In this document: piece after piece, positions 45,363 through 57,127 of the stretch
Layout: the number at the start of each line of letters is the position of its first letter
Position numbering within the stretch: the first letter of the stretch is position 1
From: Lactuca virosa
Lineage: Eukaryota > Streptophyta > Magnoliopsida > Asterales > Asteraceae
Direction: 5' to 3'
Length of the DNA stretch: 64,000 nucleotides
Assembly (NCBI GenBank): GCA_928212115.1
Contig: CAKMRJ010005523.1
Coordinates: 98,233,323 to 98,297,322, forward strand
Translations under genes and position numbers: made by a program
Notes under the pieces: generated by a model
What the model was told of the DNA's origin: nothing
The model's database searches: none
Seen by the model: only the letters and a program-made list of their open reading frames with translations

Positions 45363-46074
45363 GGTGTGTTGTTATTGAAACTTATGATGGTTTATATGTT
45401 GGTTTAGCCATTTAAACAATTACTTTCCTTCTGCTTTATTGGAATGTAGACCGGTTTCGTCATTTGGAAAAATCAGCTTCTTTTTTTTCTTTGATTATGT
45501 GTGGAACTTGGTATTTGTTTTGACATGTTTGTGTTATGAGGCGTTGTTTGGTAGATCTTTTTTTGTTGCTAAATATTGGCTTAAGACCTGGAAATCGTTA
45601 TGTTTTCTTATAGGTGGAGGTTTGAAGAGTTGTATGACCTTAACGGTTTTGTTAATAGGCCTGGGTTTGCCATGTTTTGTCATGGGTTAGAACCACAGCT
45701 GCATAATCGAGAGTAATTCTAGTTATGGGAAGAGGAGTCACCATGTTCTCATTGTAGGTTAGTACCGCGGGTCGCATAACCCAAAATAATTGTATCCATG
45801 GGAATGGGGTCACAAATGCTTATATCATAGGTTAGGACTGGGGGTGGCATAACCTAGAATGTTTCTAGCACTTGGGCTATTGGTATAGGGCTGATGTAGC
45901 CTTTTAACCATTATATTGGGCTCCTTGCCCAAGAGTGTTTTTACATGTAAAATATTGATGAAAGTGAGAGAAAACTTGCATTGTATTAATACTTCTTAAA
46001 AAGTTTCCTTGGTTAGGTGATCAGTCCAACCGTTGCATACATGATGTTTTCTTTTGGAAAAGAAAAAAATACAG
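45363..46074. other. Non-coding segment of composite element (right copy)
   Basis: Collinear with 29605-30355. Nothing coding is recognised. Confidence 0.6.
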
Positions 46075-46526
46075 GAAATTAGTAAATTACTAGGTTGTTG
46101 TGAAGGTTGACCATACTGGGAAATTTAGTAGTAGAATCGTCGAAGGTTTTGGGCGTGCCATGTTCTTCGGACTGACCTGCCTTCTGAGGTTTCCAGGATG
46201 TATGTGCCTTTTTCAGAGTAGTTCGGTGACTTAATTGGTATGGTCTTTCCCATGATTGGCCTAACTTTCCTCCTGGTTCTTGTCCACTGGCTCTGTTCTT
46301 TCTCAATTCACAACCTCCTACTTTGTGTCCTCAACCAGATATCCGTCTATAATAGTACTTGGTTGTGGCGAATTTGTAGGAGGCTTGACGGAGGGCTACT
46401 ATTTCACATTTTTCTTCGAGCATGTCGACTTTGTGGTGTAGGTCTTTGGCGTCCATGCTCTTGTCGAAGTTTGATGTGTGAAGTGATTCTATCAAGATTT
46501 CGGGGCGATGTACCGCTTCAATTCCA
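46075..46526 (-). pseudogene. Antisense gypsy integrase fragment (right copy), C-terminal part
   Basis: Collinear with 30356-30768. In - orientation it gives broken text of the W-E-R-P-Y type and other integrase C-terminal pieces. It is interrupted by the CACTA element and continues at 50418. Confidence 0.65.
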
Positions 46527-46529
46527 TAC

Positions 46530-46700
46530 CACTACTAGAAAACATCACTTTAATGACACACAAATAATGACACGCACGAATTTACGATACGCATTTTTTG
46601 TGCGTCCTAAAAATAATGTCATTTTCTAAAATTTGAAGGATAGAGGACACGTATTTTGCGTGCCCTAAAAGTAGGGTCCAACAAAAAATAAAACACGGAG
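46530..46700. repeat. CACTA left subterminal repeat region
   Basis: Several copies of GACAC(G/A)C and GTGCGTCC / GCGTGCCC words in both directions follow the terminal repeat. Confidence 0.75.
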
Positions 46701-47094
46701 GGCACCTATCATTAAAAGCGTGTTGTGTAAAGGTGTCGCTTTATATTTTTTTAGAAGGGGGCGCATTCTCTGTTTTTTTAATAGCCGATGGTGGGAAACG
46801 AAATCCCAAAAAATTAAACACCCCCACCTGATGCATCTCCTTCTTCTTGATGCGTCTCCTTCTTCTCCTTCTAAAATCCTCTAAAAATTAGAAAAGTCCG
46901 CCTTCCATTTTCTCCTCCACTTTTGTTTCCCTCTTTGCCCTAAGCCTTAATTCTGTTTCTTGATGCCGCCCCCACAAACATCATCGGTGACTCCACCCAA
47001 ATCACCCCTCACTACCGTCTCCTATACTATAGGCGCGGCCTAAAACTACATCCATTTCACAATCGTACCTCTCCAGATCTAAGACAACCTCCAT

Positions 47095-47130
47095 TTCTCC
47101 CTTACTCTCTCTCTCTCTCTCTCTCAATAC
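47095..47130. repeat. CT microsatellite
   Basis: A (CT)n run of about 24 nt near 47105-47128, within the CACTA element. Confidence 0.85.
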
Positions 47131-47729
47131 ATCAATCAGAAAAAGTATTAGATGGTAGGTAAAGAGAAGTAAGAAGGCATAAAGTGGCTCCAAGGAAGGA
47201 AGACACTGAAGGTGGTGGGTTCGGGGAAGGAAGATGGCACCGAGGAGTGGGTTCAACCCTTAAACACGATTCCAGTCCCACATCCTTATCATTCAGGCAA
47301 CATCGCTTCAAATCGATTAATCAATTCAGGTGCTATTGAATGATTTAAGCGATTCTAAGAACTTCAATTGGATTTTTCTTTTCCTATTTTACAACTCTAT
47401 TCTTCACTTTATTATCATGATGTATATGGTTTGAAAATTCATTTTAGGTGCGATTGAACGAATTAAACAATTCTAAGATACGTTTACAAAAGTTATGATC
47501 TTTTCTTCTTTCTGTTTCTGGACAGCCTAGGAGACACATATAAGAGAAAAAAAATGTTTTTTCCCTTACTTCTTCCTTAAGGATCTAAAATTCTATTATC
47601 TAAATGTTGGTGGGATTTCTATCACTTTCAAGTTTAATTTAAGGTGAAATGATCAAATGCATGTGAGGTGTTCGATGAAATGCTTAAGTGAGACTGAATT
47701 TTTTTTCTTCATATTTTGTCTTTGTAAAG

Positions 47730-48172
47730 ATGGAGGTGGTCAAGCACATGGGTAATCAAGATTTATTGTTGATTTCTTACACAAAAATGGTATTCTTCTT
47801 ATTATTTCATCCTTCAATTGCTTCTGTACATCGTTGTGTTCTTAATCTTGTTAGCTAGTTGTCAAAGCCTGGTCAAAAAGATAGAATCAAGATAAAATTG
47901 GACTCATTAATGAAGAAAATGGAGATCTTCTTGATTTTGTAGCAGCTGCCGAAATGCGTTATAAGGTTTTTTAATCTCCATTTTTCTGTCTTCTAATTTA
48001 GATCATATTATGTTTATGTTTATGTTTAATTTTACTTTTGTCAGGAGACAGAGACACTGGAAGATATTAAAACAAGAAACTATGATGAAGTTCAGCTTGA
48101 AGGGAGTTCTAATAGAAAGGAAAAGATGTATATGATGAAAAATAGGAGGTCTCTAAGAGGGAAGCACAACTA
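47730..48172 (+). pseudogene. Possible captured exons in the CACTA element
   Basis: Two stretches look like spliced coding sequence. One (~47889-47965) reads QDKIGLINEENGDLLDFVAA and ends at AAG|GTTTTT. The next starts after TTTGTCAG at ~48044 and reads ETETLEDIKTRNYDEVQLEG, then SSNRKEKMYMMKNRRSLRG. An earlier piece (~47730-47790) reads MEVVKHMGNQDLLLISYTKM. They could be a captured host gene fragment or part of a CACTA protein. I do not recognise the family, and no long continuous ORF exists. Confidence 0.35.
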
Positions 48173-49195
48173 ATTAGTATTTCTCTTCTTGTGTAAACAA
48201 CCAAATTTGTAGTACGCTTCAATGGTTTATTTGCACATGTTCATTGGAAGTCATAAACTTATTTGAATTTGATGTCGAACCTTATGCTGCTTTTCTGAGA
48301 TAGTTTTAAATAACGACATAAAAATGAAAATAAAAGTGAATTTAATGTCGAACCTTTTACTTTTTGTGCAATGATTCTACATGATACCAAAATATCATAA
48401 ACGTTTGCACATAAGTCTTGATGTTTGTGGTTTGCCATTTCTGCAAGTGTTGTAAAACAAAGGGGTACTAAAAAGGTTAACATGTCTTTGGTCGAATTAT
48501 ATTTGATATATATTTGATATGTCGATCCTATTTTAATAGAGAAAATCAAACTATATACATGTTTTTAGTCCCTCTGTATACTTTATAAACTAACATCTCT
48601 TTTAGATATTTAAAAAAATAATAATTAAAAAAATGCTTCATATCGATTAGAATCGATCAGAATGAAGGCTTTAATTTCAATATAGAAAATAAAAATATAA
48701 TTTAAATAGTAATATAAGCTCAAAAACCCAAAGACAAACAACTTGCAAAATCAAAATGTTTAATACAGTAACAATTAAGGAAAAACTTGTTTTGAAATCT
48801 AAAGAAAAAGAAAATTTTGCATAAAAAGTAATGATTATGCATAGAACAAATCTGCACGACATGGCAAGCATATAAGGTTTGGTTTCTGTATAATTTTCTG
48901 GTTATTATTAATGAAACTTTTTGTATACAACTCACATGCGTATGATATCATAGAAAAGGGGAAAAGTATTAGTGAAGAGAAAATGACCTGGTGTTGTAGT
49001 TTTGAAGTTATATCTTACTTACCAATTATTTACAAATAAAAAATAAAATAAAATTATTGTTGGATGAACCAAATTCAATCGATATTAAATCAATCTAAAT
49101 TTATTTATAAAATATATATTAATATAAAACATAATAAAAAACTTTAATGGGTTAAGCTCATTATTAGATTCTCATGATTTTGTTATCTTATATCC
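48173..49195. other. AT-rich interior of the CACTA element
   Basis: About 1 kb of A/T-rich DNA with only short accidental ORFs. It may be an intron of the putative captured gene. Confidence 0.5.
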
Positions 49196-49295
49196 AGGAT
49201 AAAGAGGTTAAGTATTTGAGTGTGCTGAGAGCATCAGTGGTGTCAAAGAAGGAAAATGGTAAGCTACATTGGGCATCTAATTATGTGAAATGAAT
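49196..49295 (+). pseudogene. Possible further captured exon
   Basis: After CCAG at ~49195 the + strand reads DKEVKYLSVLRASVVSKKEN then GKLHWASNYVK and a stop. It could continue the exon series above. Another candidate in a different position (49755-49820) reads RLPDAHQMGDAMLAVAGF before a stop. Both are unidentified. Confidence 0.3.
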
Positions 49296-49619
49296 CCACT
49301 TAAAACCATCACAAATGGTGTCGACATGTGAGGTTTGCAATCTGGATTTGGTATGGATTGTCCTTGAACAATCTGATTCAATTTTTGAAATGGATTCTAA
49401 CAATTTTTGTGTATTATTTTGAAGTTAAATTCTTATAGTTTTTTAAAACTTAAAATTAAAATTATCAATGTGTGAAGATGGAAATCTTCAAATTTGGATT
49501 ATTCATCCTGCTTGGACTTCACTTATGACGTATTTCAGAGAATGATAAAACCCACTCGCCATAGGCACACATATTTCATTGGGTTATATTCTTTTTATGT
49601 AAATTTTTAAAGACATTAA

Positions 49620-49621
<2 letters not shown>

Positions 49622-49708
<87 letters not shown>
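49622..49708. repeat. (AT)n microsatellite, ~87 bp
   Basis: An uninterrupted AT dinucleotide run inside the CACTA element. It is likely to vary in length. Confidence 0.97.
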
Positions 49709-49711
<3 letters not shown>

Positions 49712-50029
49712 GGTCATTATTGTTTTATCAGGATCTAATCCAGAAATACTGAAATGGTTTGCACAAGATTACCTGATGCACATCAAATGGGCGATGCTAT
49801 GTTGGCAGTTGCAGGTTTCTAATCGTCGAAGTGGCTTGAAGGCATGGATTTTATCGAAAAGTTCTCATGATTCAATGTTTTGGCTCAATACAATACTTTA
49901 ACTCTCTTTTAATAATATGGTTTAATGTTAGGTAACTTGACATGTAATGTTAGGTAACTTGTTTGACATTTAGATGAAATTGAATGTTTTGGTATATATT
50001 TGTTTTTTTATTATGTGTATTCACGTTAT

Positions 50030-50414
50030 AAATGTGTATCGTAAATGCACGTTGTAAATGTGTATCGTCATTGGCAGTTGAAGTTTATGACACGCAAATG
50101 CGTGTCATCTTCATTTATGACACGCAAATGTGTGTCATCTTCATTTATGACAGTGGATTTAATGATACGCATTGCGAGCCGTAAACGCACGTCATAAGGT
50201 TACGAAACGCAGGGGCGTGTCGTCTTCTTTTATGACAGGGGCTTCCTTGATACGCATTGCGTGTCATAAATGAATGTCGTAAATGTGTGTCATAAATAAG
50301 CGTCGTAAATGCGTGTCGTAAATAGACGACACGCAAAAGCGTGCCGTCTTTCGTTATCACAGGGCATTCCTTGACATGCATATGCGTGTCGTTAAAGGGT
50401 GTTTTGTAGTAGTG
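50030..50414. repeat. CACTA right subterminal repeat region
   Basis: More than ten copies of ATGACACGCAAATGCGTGTC-like palindromes and GTCGTAAATG / TGTCATAAAT words in both directions, ending at the terminal inverted repeat. Such arrays bind the transposase of CACTA elements. Confidence 0.85.
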
Positions 50415-50417
50415 TAC

Positions 50418-50877
50418 GCTAGGCTGAAAGGAATCTCGTTTGTGCTCGTTCGTGGTGTAGTTCGATAAGACAATATCACCGTGGGGAGTTCCTCGACCCA
50501 ACAACCTTTCACCTTTCCCAGTCGCTTCTTTAGCCTGTAGTGATTGTTCGGTTAGATACCTCTGTCTGCCAATTAGCTTGTGGGAGGGCTACAGAAGTGA
50601 ATTATTTCTTCATGTTCTGCTCTTTTCACCAGTCCTTGAAAGGTTTTTCTGCAAATTATAGCTCGTTGCCATTGATTAGAACTCGTGGGGTGTCAAATAT
50701 GGTGAGGATGTTTTTCCAAATGAATTTCATCATGTTTCTTCCTATAACCGAGGCTAATGGTTATGCTTCAATCCATTTTGTGAAGTAATCAATTGCAAAA
50801 ACTAGGAACTTTACACGTCCTGGAGATTTCTAGAATGGTCCTACGATGTCTATTCCCCATTGGTGGAATGACCATGG
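50418..50877 (-). pseudogene. Antisense gypsy integrase fragment (right copy), core part
   Basis: Collinear with 30769-31226 and cut at the same place by LTR_X. In - orientation it contains degraded D-I-V-G-P and F-T-K-W type core text. It belongs with 46075-46526 once the CACTA element is removed. Confidence 0.65.
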
Positions 50878-51504
50878 TGTAATTCCCACTAGACAGGGCT
50901 AAATGATTAAAGAATAATTTGATAATTATTCTTCACACAGAAAAATAGGTGTTTCCAAAAGAAGATTATTTACGCAAATTAATATAAATAAGAGTCGTAG
51001 TATTTATAAAAGTGAACTTAAGAAAATAGGGAACATCCAAATCTAACTTCAAAAGGGGAAGGTATAATTTTTCAAAAGTTTCAGCATAGTTGTGTTAGCA
51101 CAGAAACCGAAATTCCAACCGGTAGATTGTTAGGAAAAACAATCTAAATGAGAGTTGAAGATATCATCAATACCTATCCGTCAATATAAAGATGGTCAAG
51201 AACGGATTACTTATGTAAGAGATATGATTTTTACACAGACTTTAACAGTCTAATCCGTTAAAATATAACTTCAAAAATGAATTGAAAATTAGCCGATGAA
51301 GTCTAAACGAAAGTTGTAGATCTCATCAATAGCTATGCGTGGATATAAAGAACGTAGAAAATGAAATTTGGTATGAAGAAGACACAATTTTCTAAAGTTT
51401 TCCCAGAAGCACCACGCGCCGGTAGGTTGCATGACGCACACCTTCTAAAGGTGGGGCGTGGACCACCATATTTGCGACACGGTGCAGAAAAATGGTAAGA
51501 TCAA
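50878..51504 (+). repeat. LTR_X, 3' copy, truncated
   Basis: It starts TGTAATTCCCACTAGACAGG and follows 31227-31855 for about 630 bp with many substitutions, so this layer is old. It is cut at 51504, where LTR_Y starts. Confidence 0.7.
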
Positions 51505-52777
51505 TGTAACGCCCTTATTTCTAGGCTAAGCATTATTATCACAATGTAATCATTAGGGTCAACAATTGTAACCTGTTTTGAACTAATGAAGAGGAATTAC
51601 TTGAGTATTATGTGATTTAAGTGCATTATACTTGCTTATAACGACGTAAGAAAATAATAATAAAAAATAAGCATCAAAAATAAAATAATAGATGGACCCA
51701 ATATTTATGAACAATGTTGAAGTAGTCGTAACAAGGATTTCGGGGATATAAGGAACGTTGAAATCCGACTTATAACGAGAAGTTATGGCCTGTTGAAGTT
51801 TTGCGGCAAAACCGGCATGACACTGTGTAAAAAGTGAATTTGCGATGAAATACTTTTTAGCCTTAGCGATCTAAACAAAATTCATAGTACACGTTAATCC
51901 GAGAGCGTGAATAAAAAGAACGTCCAAATCTGACTTCGTATGAGGAAGTTATAATTTTTCTAAGATTTAGCATAGCAGTGCACAACCCGGAATTCAAATT
52001 GTAGATCGATCGATTTTTAGCCGACACAATCTAAACGAGAATTGAGATCTCGTTAATAAGATCTCAATGATATAAATACAGACGAAAACGGACGTCAGAT
52101 GACAATGTTATAAATTTTTTAACTGACTTTACCTGTCTAGGCCTGTTAAAATATAACTTAAAAAAATAAATTCAAAATTAGCTGACGGAGTCCAAACGAA
52201 AGCTGTAGAGTACGTCGCCACCTACGCATGGATATAAATAACGTCGAAAACGGAGATCGTATGCAAACGTTATGGAATTTAGAAGTCGAGAATAAGCTGT
52301 TGCGAGGAGGGTCACGTGGCCAAATCTCGGCCTTTGCTTGCTCCCCACGACCTCGCTTCGGATCATCGACACTTGCCCCCTCTTACGCGTAGCGTACCTC
52401 CGAGGGTACGCCCAACGTACCTGCACAGACCAGCTTATAAATAGCATGCGAGGTTCTCCTCAATTCTTCACACCTTTACCCTTCCTTCTCTCTCAACACT
52501 CCAAATCTCTCCCTCGCAATCCCTAGTAACTTCTAAGTGCTACAGGCGAGTCCCGGAGTGCCAGAAGGCTCCAAGAAGAAGAGATTTTGGCTTGGAAGTT
52601 CTGCCCCCACAGAGCCCAGTTACTAGCTAAACCTCCCGGTAAGTGAGTTATGCTTACCTTACTTTAAGTATAGCTTATGTTCAACTTTATTATCGTTATT
52701 ATGAACTTATAAACAATATATATATTATAAAATATAATATATAAAGTGTTATTATAACATCTTTTAACTACTCGTGG
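51505..52777 (+). repeat. LTR_Y: LTR-like sequence, interrupted
   Basis: It starts TGTAACGCCCTTATTTCTAG. The leader-like end contains a TATA box (CAGCTTATAAATAGC, 52431-52445) and, before it, GTACG-type inverted words (ACGCGTAGCGTACC, GGGTACGCCC, AACGTACC at 52384-52421). It is interrupted at 52777 by Tekay-B and its remainder lies outside the window. Membership of a gypsy LTR is inferred from the TGTAACGCCC start and TATA box. Confidence 0.6.
52431..52445 (+). promoter_or_regulatory. TATA box in LTR_Y
   Basis: CAGCTTATAAATAGC, followed at a normal distance by CTCCTCAATTCTTCACACC, a CT-rich initiator-like stretch. Confidence 0.65.
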
Positions 52778-53028
52778 TGTGACAACCCGAAATTTCAATC
52801 TTGTACAAACCATTCAATTCAATCAAAGTTAGACATATTCCTACAAACGTTTAGCACTATATAGAGTCTATTTGAGCATTCTGAGTTTAGTACATCAAGG
52901 GAATGAGTGAATGGAATTGCCAATAGAAATTATAACCCATCAAACATGCCATAAACCCTCAAAATAGGAGTTTACGGCCAAAGGTCATGGGTTTACGGCC
53001 CGTAAACACATGGTGGCCGTAAACTCCA

Positions 53029-53040
53029 TGCTATATATGG
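53029..53040 (+). promoter_or_regulatory. TATA box of Tekay-B LTR
   Basis: TGCTATATATGG directly follows three GTTTACGG / CCGTAAAC half-palindromes (52968-53024). It is conserved in the right LTR at about 61286-61298. Confidence 0.65.
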
Positions 53041-54109
53041 GGCCCTTAGTCATTTTCAGCCACTTTTCACTTCTCCAAGTCTAGAAACTCGAATTCTCTC
53101 CCAAGGATCTTGAAGTTTTTGCTTCCAATCTTCAAAATGTAAGTAAATCCTTCCATATATGAGTTAATACATCCATTCTCCTTGATTCACTCTTGATTTC
53201 ATCCATGAAATCTCTTCTTTTGGGTAGATCTTCAAGTGTTCTTCATTTCACCAAGAACACACACTAGTGTTTTTTGGGCTCTAACCACCCTTTCAAGCTT
53301 CTACTACGTAAGTACACTATCCTTAGCTTATTACATACTAGAAACACTTGTTAAACATCTAGAAATCTTCAAGAACTTGTGACCAAGAGGGAGTTTACGT
53401 CCAAGGCAATCTCCCTTGGCAGTAAACCCTAAATATGGGTGCAAATGGACCATAACTTCTTCCTAAGGCTCGATCTTTGGTCTAGAACACTTCTTCGTAG
53501 CTTGTAAGACCTTAAAACAAAGAAATCATGGACAAAAGGGTGTTTACGGCCAAGGCAATCTCCCTTGGCCGTAAACTCTACTTATTGGTGCAAAGTTGCC
53601 ACAAACACCTTCCTAAGCCTTGAAACTAAGCCTAGAACACCCCCAAGATGAGTATAGGACCTTAAACACACAAAATGGTACAAGATACCATGCGTTTACG
53701 GTCGTAAACTCATTGGGCCGTAAACCCATGGGCCGTGAACTCATGGGAGTTTACTCTTGGGCCGTAAACTCCAATGTGAGGCCCTACAACCCTTAGGTGA
53801 AACCCTTTGTACTTCTAGCACTCGAATCAAAGTGTTTTCCATGTCCTAAGGTATCTTTACTTGCTTAATTAGTTGTTTAAACACTAATTAGATGCATATA
53901 TGTGTCATTATATGTTAAATAGGATCCGTGTGTGCTCAAGTCCTCACTTGACACTTAGCATCCTATCCAACACTTCCATCCAAACCACTCACTGCAGGTG
54001 AGTTCATACCCCTTAATCTACCTTTTAAATGATTTTAAATGCTTTTATGGGGGGGGGGGAATACAAGTAGAAAAACATATAGTTATATAATCAATCACAT
54101 GTGATTTAT

Positions 54110-54245
54110 AACTGTGTTTCAAACAAAGGATTTCTTATACTTCAACTGTGTTTCAAACAAAGGATTTCTTATACTTTAACTGTGTTTCAAACAAAGGATT
54201 TCTTATACTTAAACAGTGTTTCAAACAAAGGATTTCTTATACTTT
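54110..54245. repeat. 34-bp tandem repeat, four copies
   Basis: The unit is CTGTGTTTCAAACAAAGGAT followed by TTCTTATACTT(T/C)AA. The same four copies are at about 62373-62510 in the right LTR. Confidence 0.93.
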
Positions 54246-55783
54246 AAATTGTCTTGTCATGCAAACTGCTTTTAAAACGTTTTACAAATTGACATCAAGT
54301 CACCAATATGTATCATTAAACTCTTCAAATGTGTTACAAAACTTCTTTCTAAACTTATATTATTGTCAAACTCATGTCTATACAAATATATTTATATAAG
54401 TAAGATTTGAAGGACTTAGGACTGATAACTCACTTTATTTCCTGTTCCTTGTTTGGTTGTGGACTTAGGGTATACGGTTATTTGTCCGAATGTCGTTGAA
54501 ACCTTAGTTATATATCGTATATATGTTTTTAGATATAAAAGCTTCCACTTCAGTTCAGTACCTTTGGGTAGCAAAGGCATACAAACAACATTACTAGTTA
54601 ACTATAATAGGTATAGTTAAGAGATTACTACCCACTATTACTAGTACAACGACACATACAAGAGTCAGTACATTTATGAGTCATTACAAATGTACTATAT
54701 GGAGAAACAATACATACTATACACTATACAAGAGAACATACTATACACTATACAAGAGGATATACTATACACGAGTACAGAGAAAACATTACTACACTAT
54801 GACTTACTATACAAACATTTGGATACGATAACTAAAATGTGACATACTACTTCTCGATACGACACTGCATTGTTGTATCACTTTGTAACCAGAGTCTCCT
54901 GGACGGAGAGCGGGCATTGTGTGTATAGATCTATACGGGACAGACACACCCACACCCCGAATGCTAGCTACAGTCCCAGCCGATAAGGCCAAGGGGTGAC
55001 AGAATGTCACCTCACTACATATGACACCGGAGGGTCATCATTTATTCAGTCGTCGATCAGCATGGTTACATACGAGTTCACATTTAAAAACATTTAATTA
55101 ACCGACTAAGGATTAAAGGAAAACAGACTCCCCGAGGTGTATTGTACATTTAATACTACCTGGAGTCTGCATTTTTATCACTTTATAGCCAGCAGTGTCA
55201 CTGCTGAGGTAAAACATTATTTTCCCTTATTACATTTATTTTGTAATCATCTCACGTAAACGATGACTTAAACTATATCTTTATAATGATAGTTTCACTG
55301 GGGAAAACTCTTAAATTTACAAAAGAACAAACATACAAATAGTCGAGTCTTGGTAGAAGACTGCCTTTCAGTAGAAAATATAGGATTTTCTAGAGAGTTC
55401 AACCATTTACAAACATTTACAAACAACTACGAACATTTACACTACGTTGTTACAAACATTTTTATACAAGCAATGACACTAAATACTTATGAACTCGCCA
55501 TCGTTAATGCTGATAAACTCTTTCAAAATAACTTGTATTCTCAGGTCATCAGTAGACAGGTACCGATGAAGCTTTTGAGAAGATGGAGCACATACAAGAC
55601 TCATATTTTATTTTGATTATTCATTTTGGTGTCTTATATACTACATAACACGCTTGTATTAAAATTATTCTATTAATGCAATGGATGTTGTTGCTTGTTT
55701 ACTACTATGCTTTGTTGTGATACTGTACATGAAGTCCTCCACCCCAGAACGTTTCCGCCGTTCCGGTTTTGGTGTGAGACAGA

Positions 55784-55795
55784 TTGGTATCAGAG
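55784..55795 (+). promoter_or_regulatory. Primer-binding site of Tekay-B
   Basis: TTGGTATCAGAG follows the LTR end by two bases and complements initiator tRNA-Met. The next bases (AA) depart from the usual C. Confidence 0.88.
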
Positions 55796-56497
55796 AATTG
55801 TTTATAGTGAATCAAGTATATCAACCCATAAAAGATATAGAAACTATAAACACATCGGGATTAAAATACTCTGACCAAGAGTATATACTGTTAAATAATA
55901 AAATATTTAACCAAAGTATACCTAACTTCATTCATACAAAAATCAGTGTTACTAGGATAGAACAAAAGTATTGCGATTGTTGAACAGCACAATTAGGTTT
56001 AGAGACATATAGTAAAAACTAGGGGGATATAGCCTGATCAACTATATTTTCCAAGGAGTGACTAGCATGTGCCTAAGAATGGTTGTGGTGTTGCAACAAG
56101 TCTAAAAAATTACCAATACCATTACAATGAGAACCATAGAACAAAACATAAGCCTAAAATACTGTAGGAGTATTTTGTTGATATAATTACTTATTTGAGA
56201 ACTAAAAGGGTCTTAAATAGTAGGTCAATAATTGCTAAGTGGATACACTACGGTTATATGTGACTAAGGTGTTATAGACTTATAATCTGTGACCTTTGCT
56301 TTACTTCCTGTTCCTTGTTTGGTTGTGGACTTAGAGTTAGGGTCACTTATTCGAAGGTCTATCCTACTTTGATTCCATATAACTGGTATGCACTATGCAA
56401 GTATTGAAGTAACTAGTATGGATCACCCTATAATTATCTTAGGTAATACGCCTATTAGATTTAAGATTCTTATACCCTATTTTCTTGCATAGATCTC
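55796..56497. other. 5' leader of Tekay-B
   Basis: About 700 bp of A/T-rich untranslated region. No recognisable coding content. Confidence 0.6.
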
Positions 56498-57127
56498 ATG
56501 GCCGGATTCCATATCCCCGGAGACCCGTACTTTCCCAACAACGGCAACGTTGGATGGCTTGGAGAGGAGCCAGAAGATGACCATCTAATCCCTTTGGAGG
56601 ATCACCTCGCAGAAGGCTTCTCGAATGGTTCTGACTCCGAGCCAGCAGTCAACAACCTACCCCCAGTGGCTCAAATCCCAAATCCTAACCCCCGACCAGC
56701 ATTTCAAGGTCCCACACCCTTGTGGGCGACAAACTTGAACCGTTGGAGTGATGAGCAGGGTCAGCCCTTACCGTACAACAGAGATCGAAGCTTCTATAAT
56801 TTGAGCGGGGGAGGTTTAGCTGATCGAGTCCTACCCATTATGGTCCGCGGGATTACTTGAAATGTCGAACAAGGTCGGGCAACCATCGACCGAGTCATGG
56901 AAATTGACGCCAACTCTGGCGTTAACACGGTCCGCATTCGCCAACTCGAAAGGGCTATGGAAAGAACTAGGAGAACCAATGAGGCTCTACAGCAACAGCT
57001 AGTTGCATCCCAAGCCGAAGTTAGGGAACTTCGAGCGTGGCAGGCAATGTCTGAAAGGCGCATGAGAGACATGGAGCGCCGTCTGTCAGGGTCAAGGACT
57101 CACTCTATTGGTTCTCGTCATAGATAG
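56498..57127 (+). pseudogene. Extra ORF upstream of gag in Tekay-B (one internal stop)
   Basis: 209 codons in one frame, with a single TGA at 56858-56860. This homologue of the 11826-12392 ORF starts MAGFHIPGDPYFPNNGNVGW. It has an acidic insert of ~25 residues compared with Tekay-A (EEPEDDHLIPLEDHLAEGFS). The shared blocks TPLWATNLNRWS, EQGQPLPYNRDRSFYNLSGG and SGVNTVRIRQLERAM follow, and a strongly charged C-terminal coiled coil ends it. Function unknown. A single point mutation is enough to explain the break, so it was probably open until recently. Confidence 0.82.

Larger units (their letters stand above)
46530..50414. mobile_element. CACTA (En/Spm-type) DNA transposon, probably non-autonomous
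   Basis: The left end is CACTACTAGAAAACATC and the right end, inverted, is CACTACTACAAAACACC. Both are flanked by the 3-bp duplication TAC (46527-46529 and 50415-50417). The empty site is visible in the left copy of the host element at about 30760 (CCGTACACTAGG). The subterminal regions are packed with GACACGCAAATGCGTGTC-type words, as expected for transposase-binding sites. At 3885 bp with no recognisable TNPD-type transposase it is likely non-autonomous. Some spliced-gene-like pieces lie inside. Confidence 0.92.
52778..55781 (+). repeat. Tekay-B 5' LTR
   Basis: It matches 61037-64000 almost throughout. It contains GTTTACGGCC-class words around 52970-53025 (before the TATA box), 53390-53580 and 53690-53775, a 34-bp tandem repeat (54110-54245), an 11-G run (54049-54059; only six G in the right LTR), and ACTATACA-type repeats (54690-54780). 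Confidence 0.94.

Noticed and set aside
48259..48935. Small - strand ORFs with hydrophobic runs
   Set aside because: A/T-rich non-coding DNA in the CACTA element; the hydrophobic residues come from base composition.
54148..54399. 83-codon ORF repeated at 62410-62661
   Set aside because: It translates the 34-bp tandem repeat of the Tekay-B LTR and is duplicated with the LTR.
55350..55983. ORFs of 88 and 100 codons near the Tekay-B LTR end
   Set aside because: The first is LTR sequence present in both LTRs; the second crosses the LTR end and primer-binding site.
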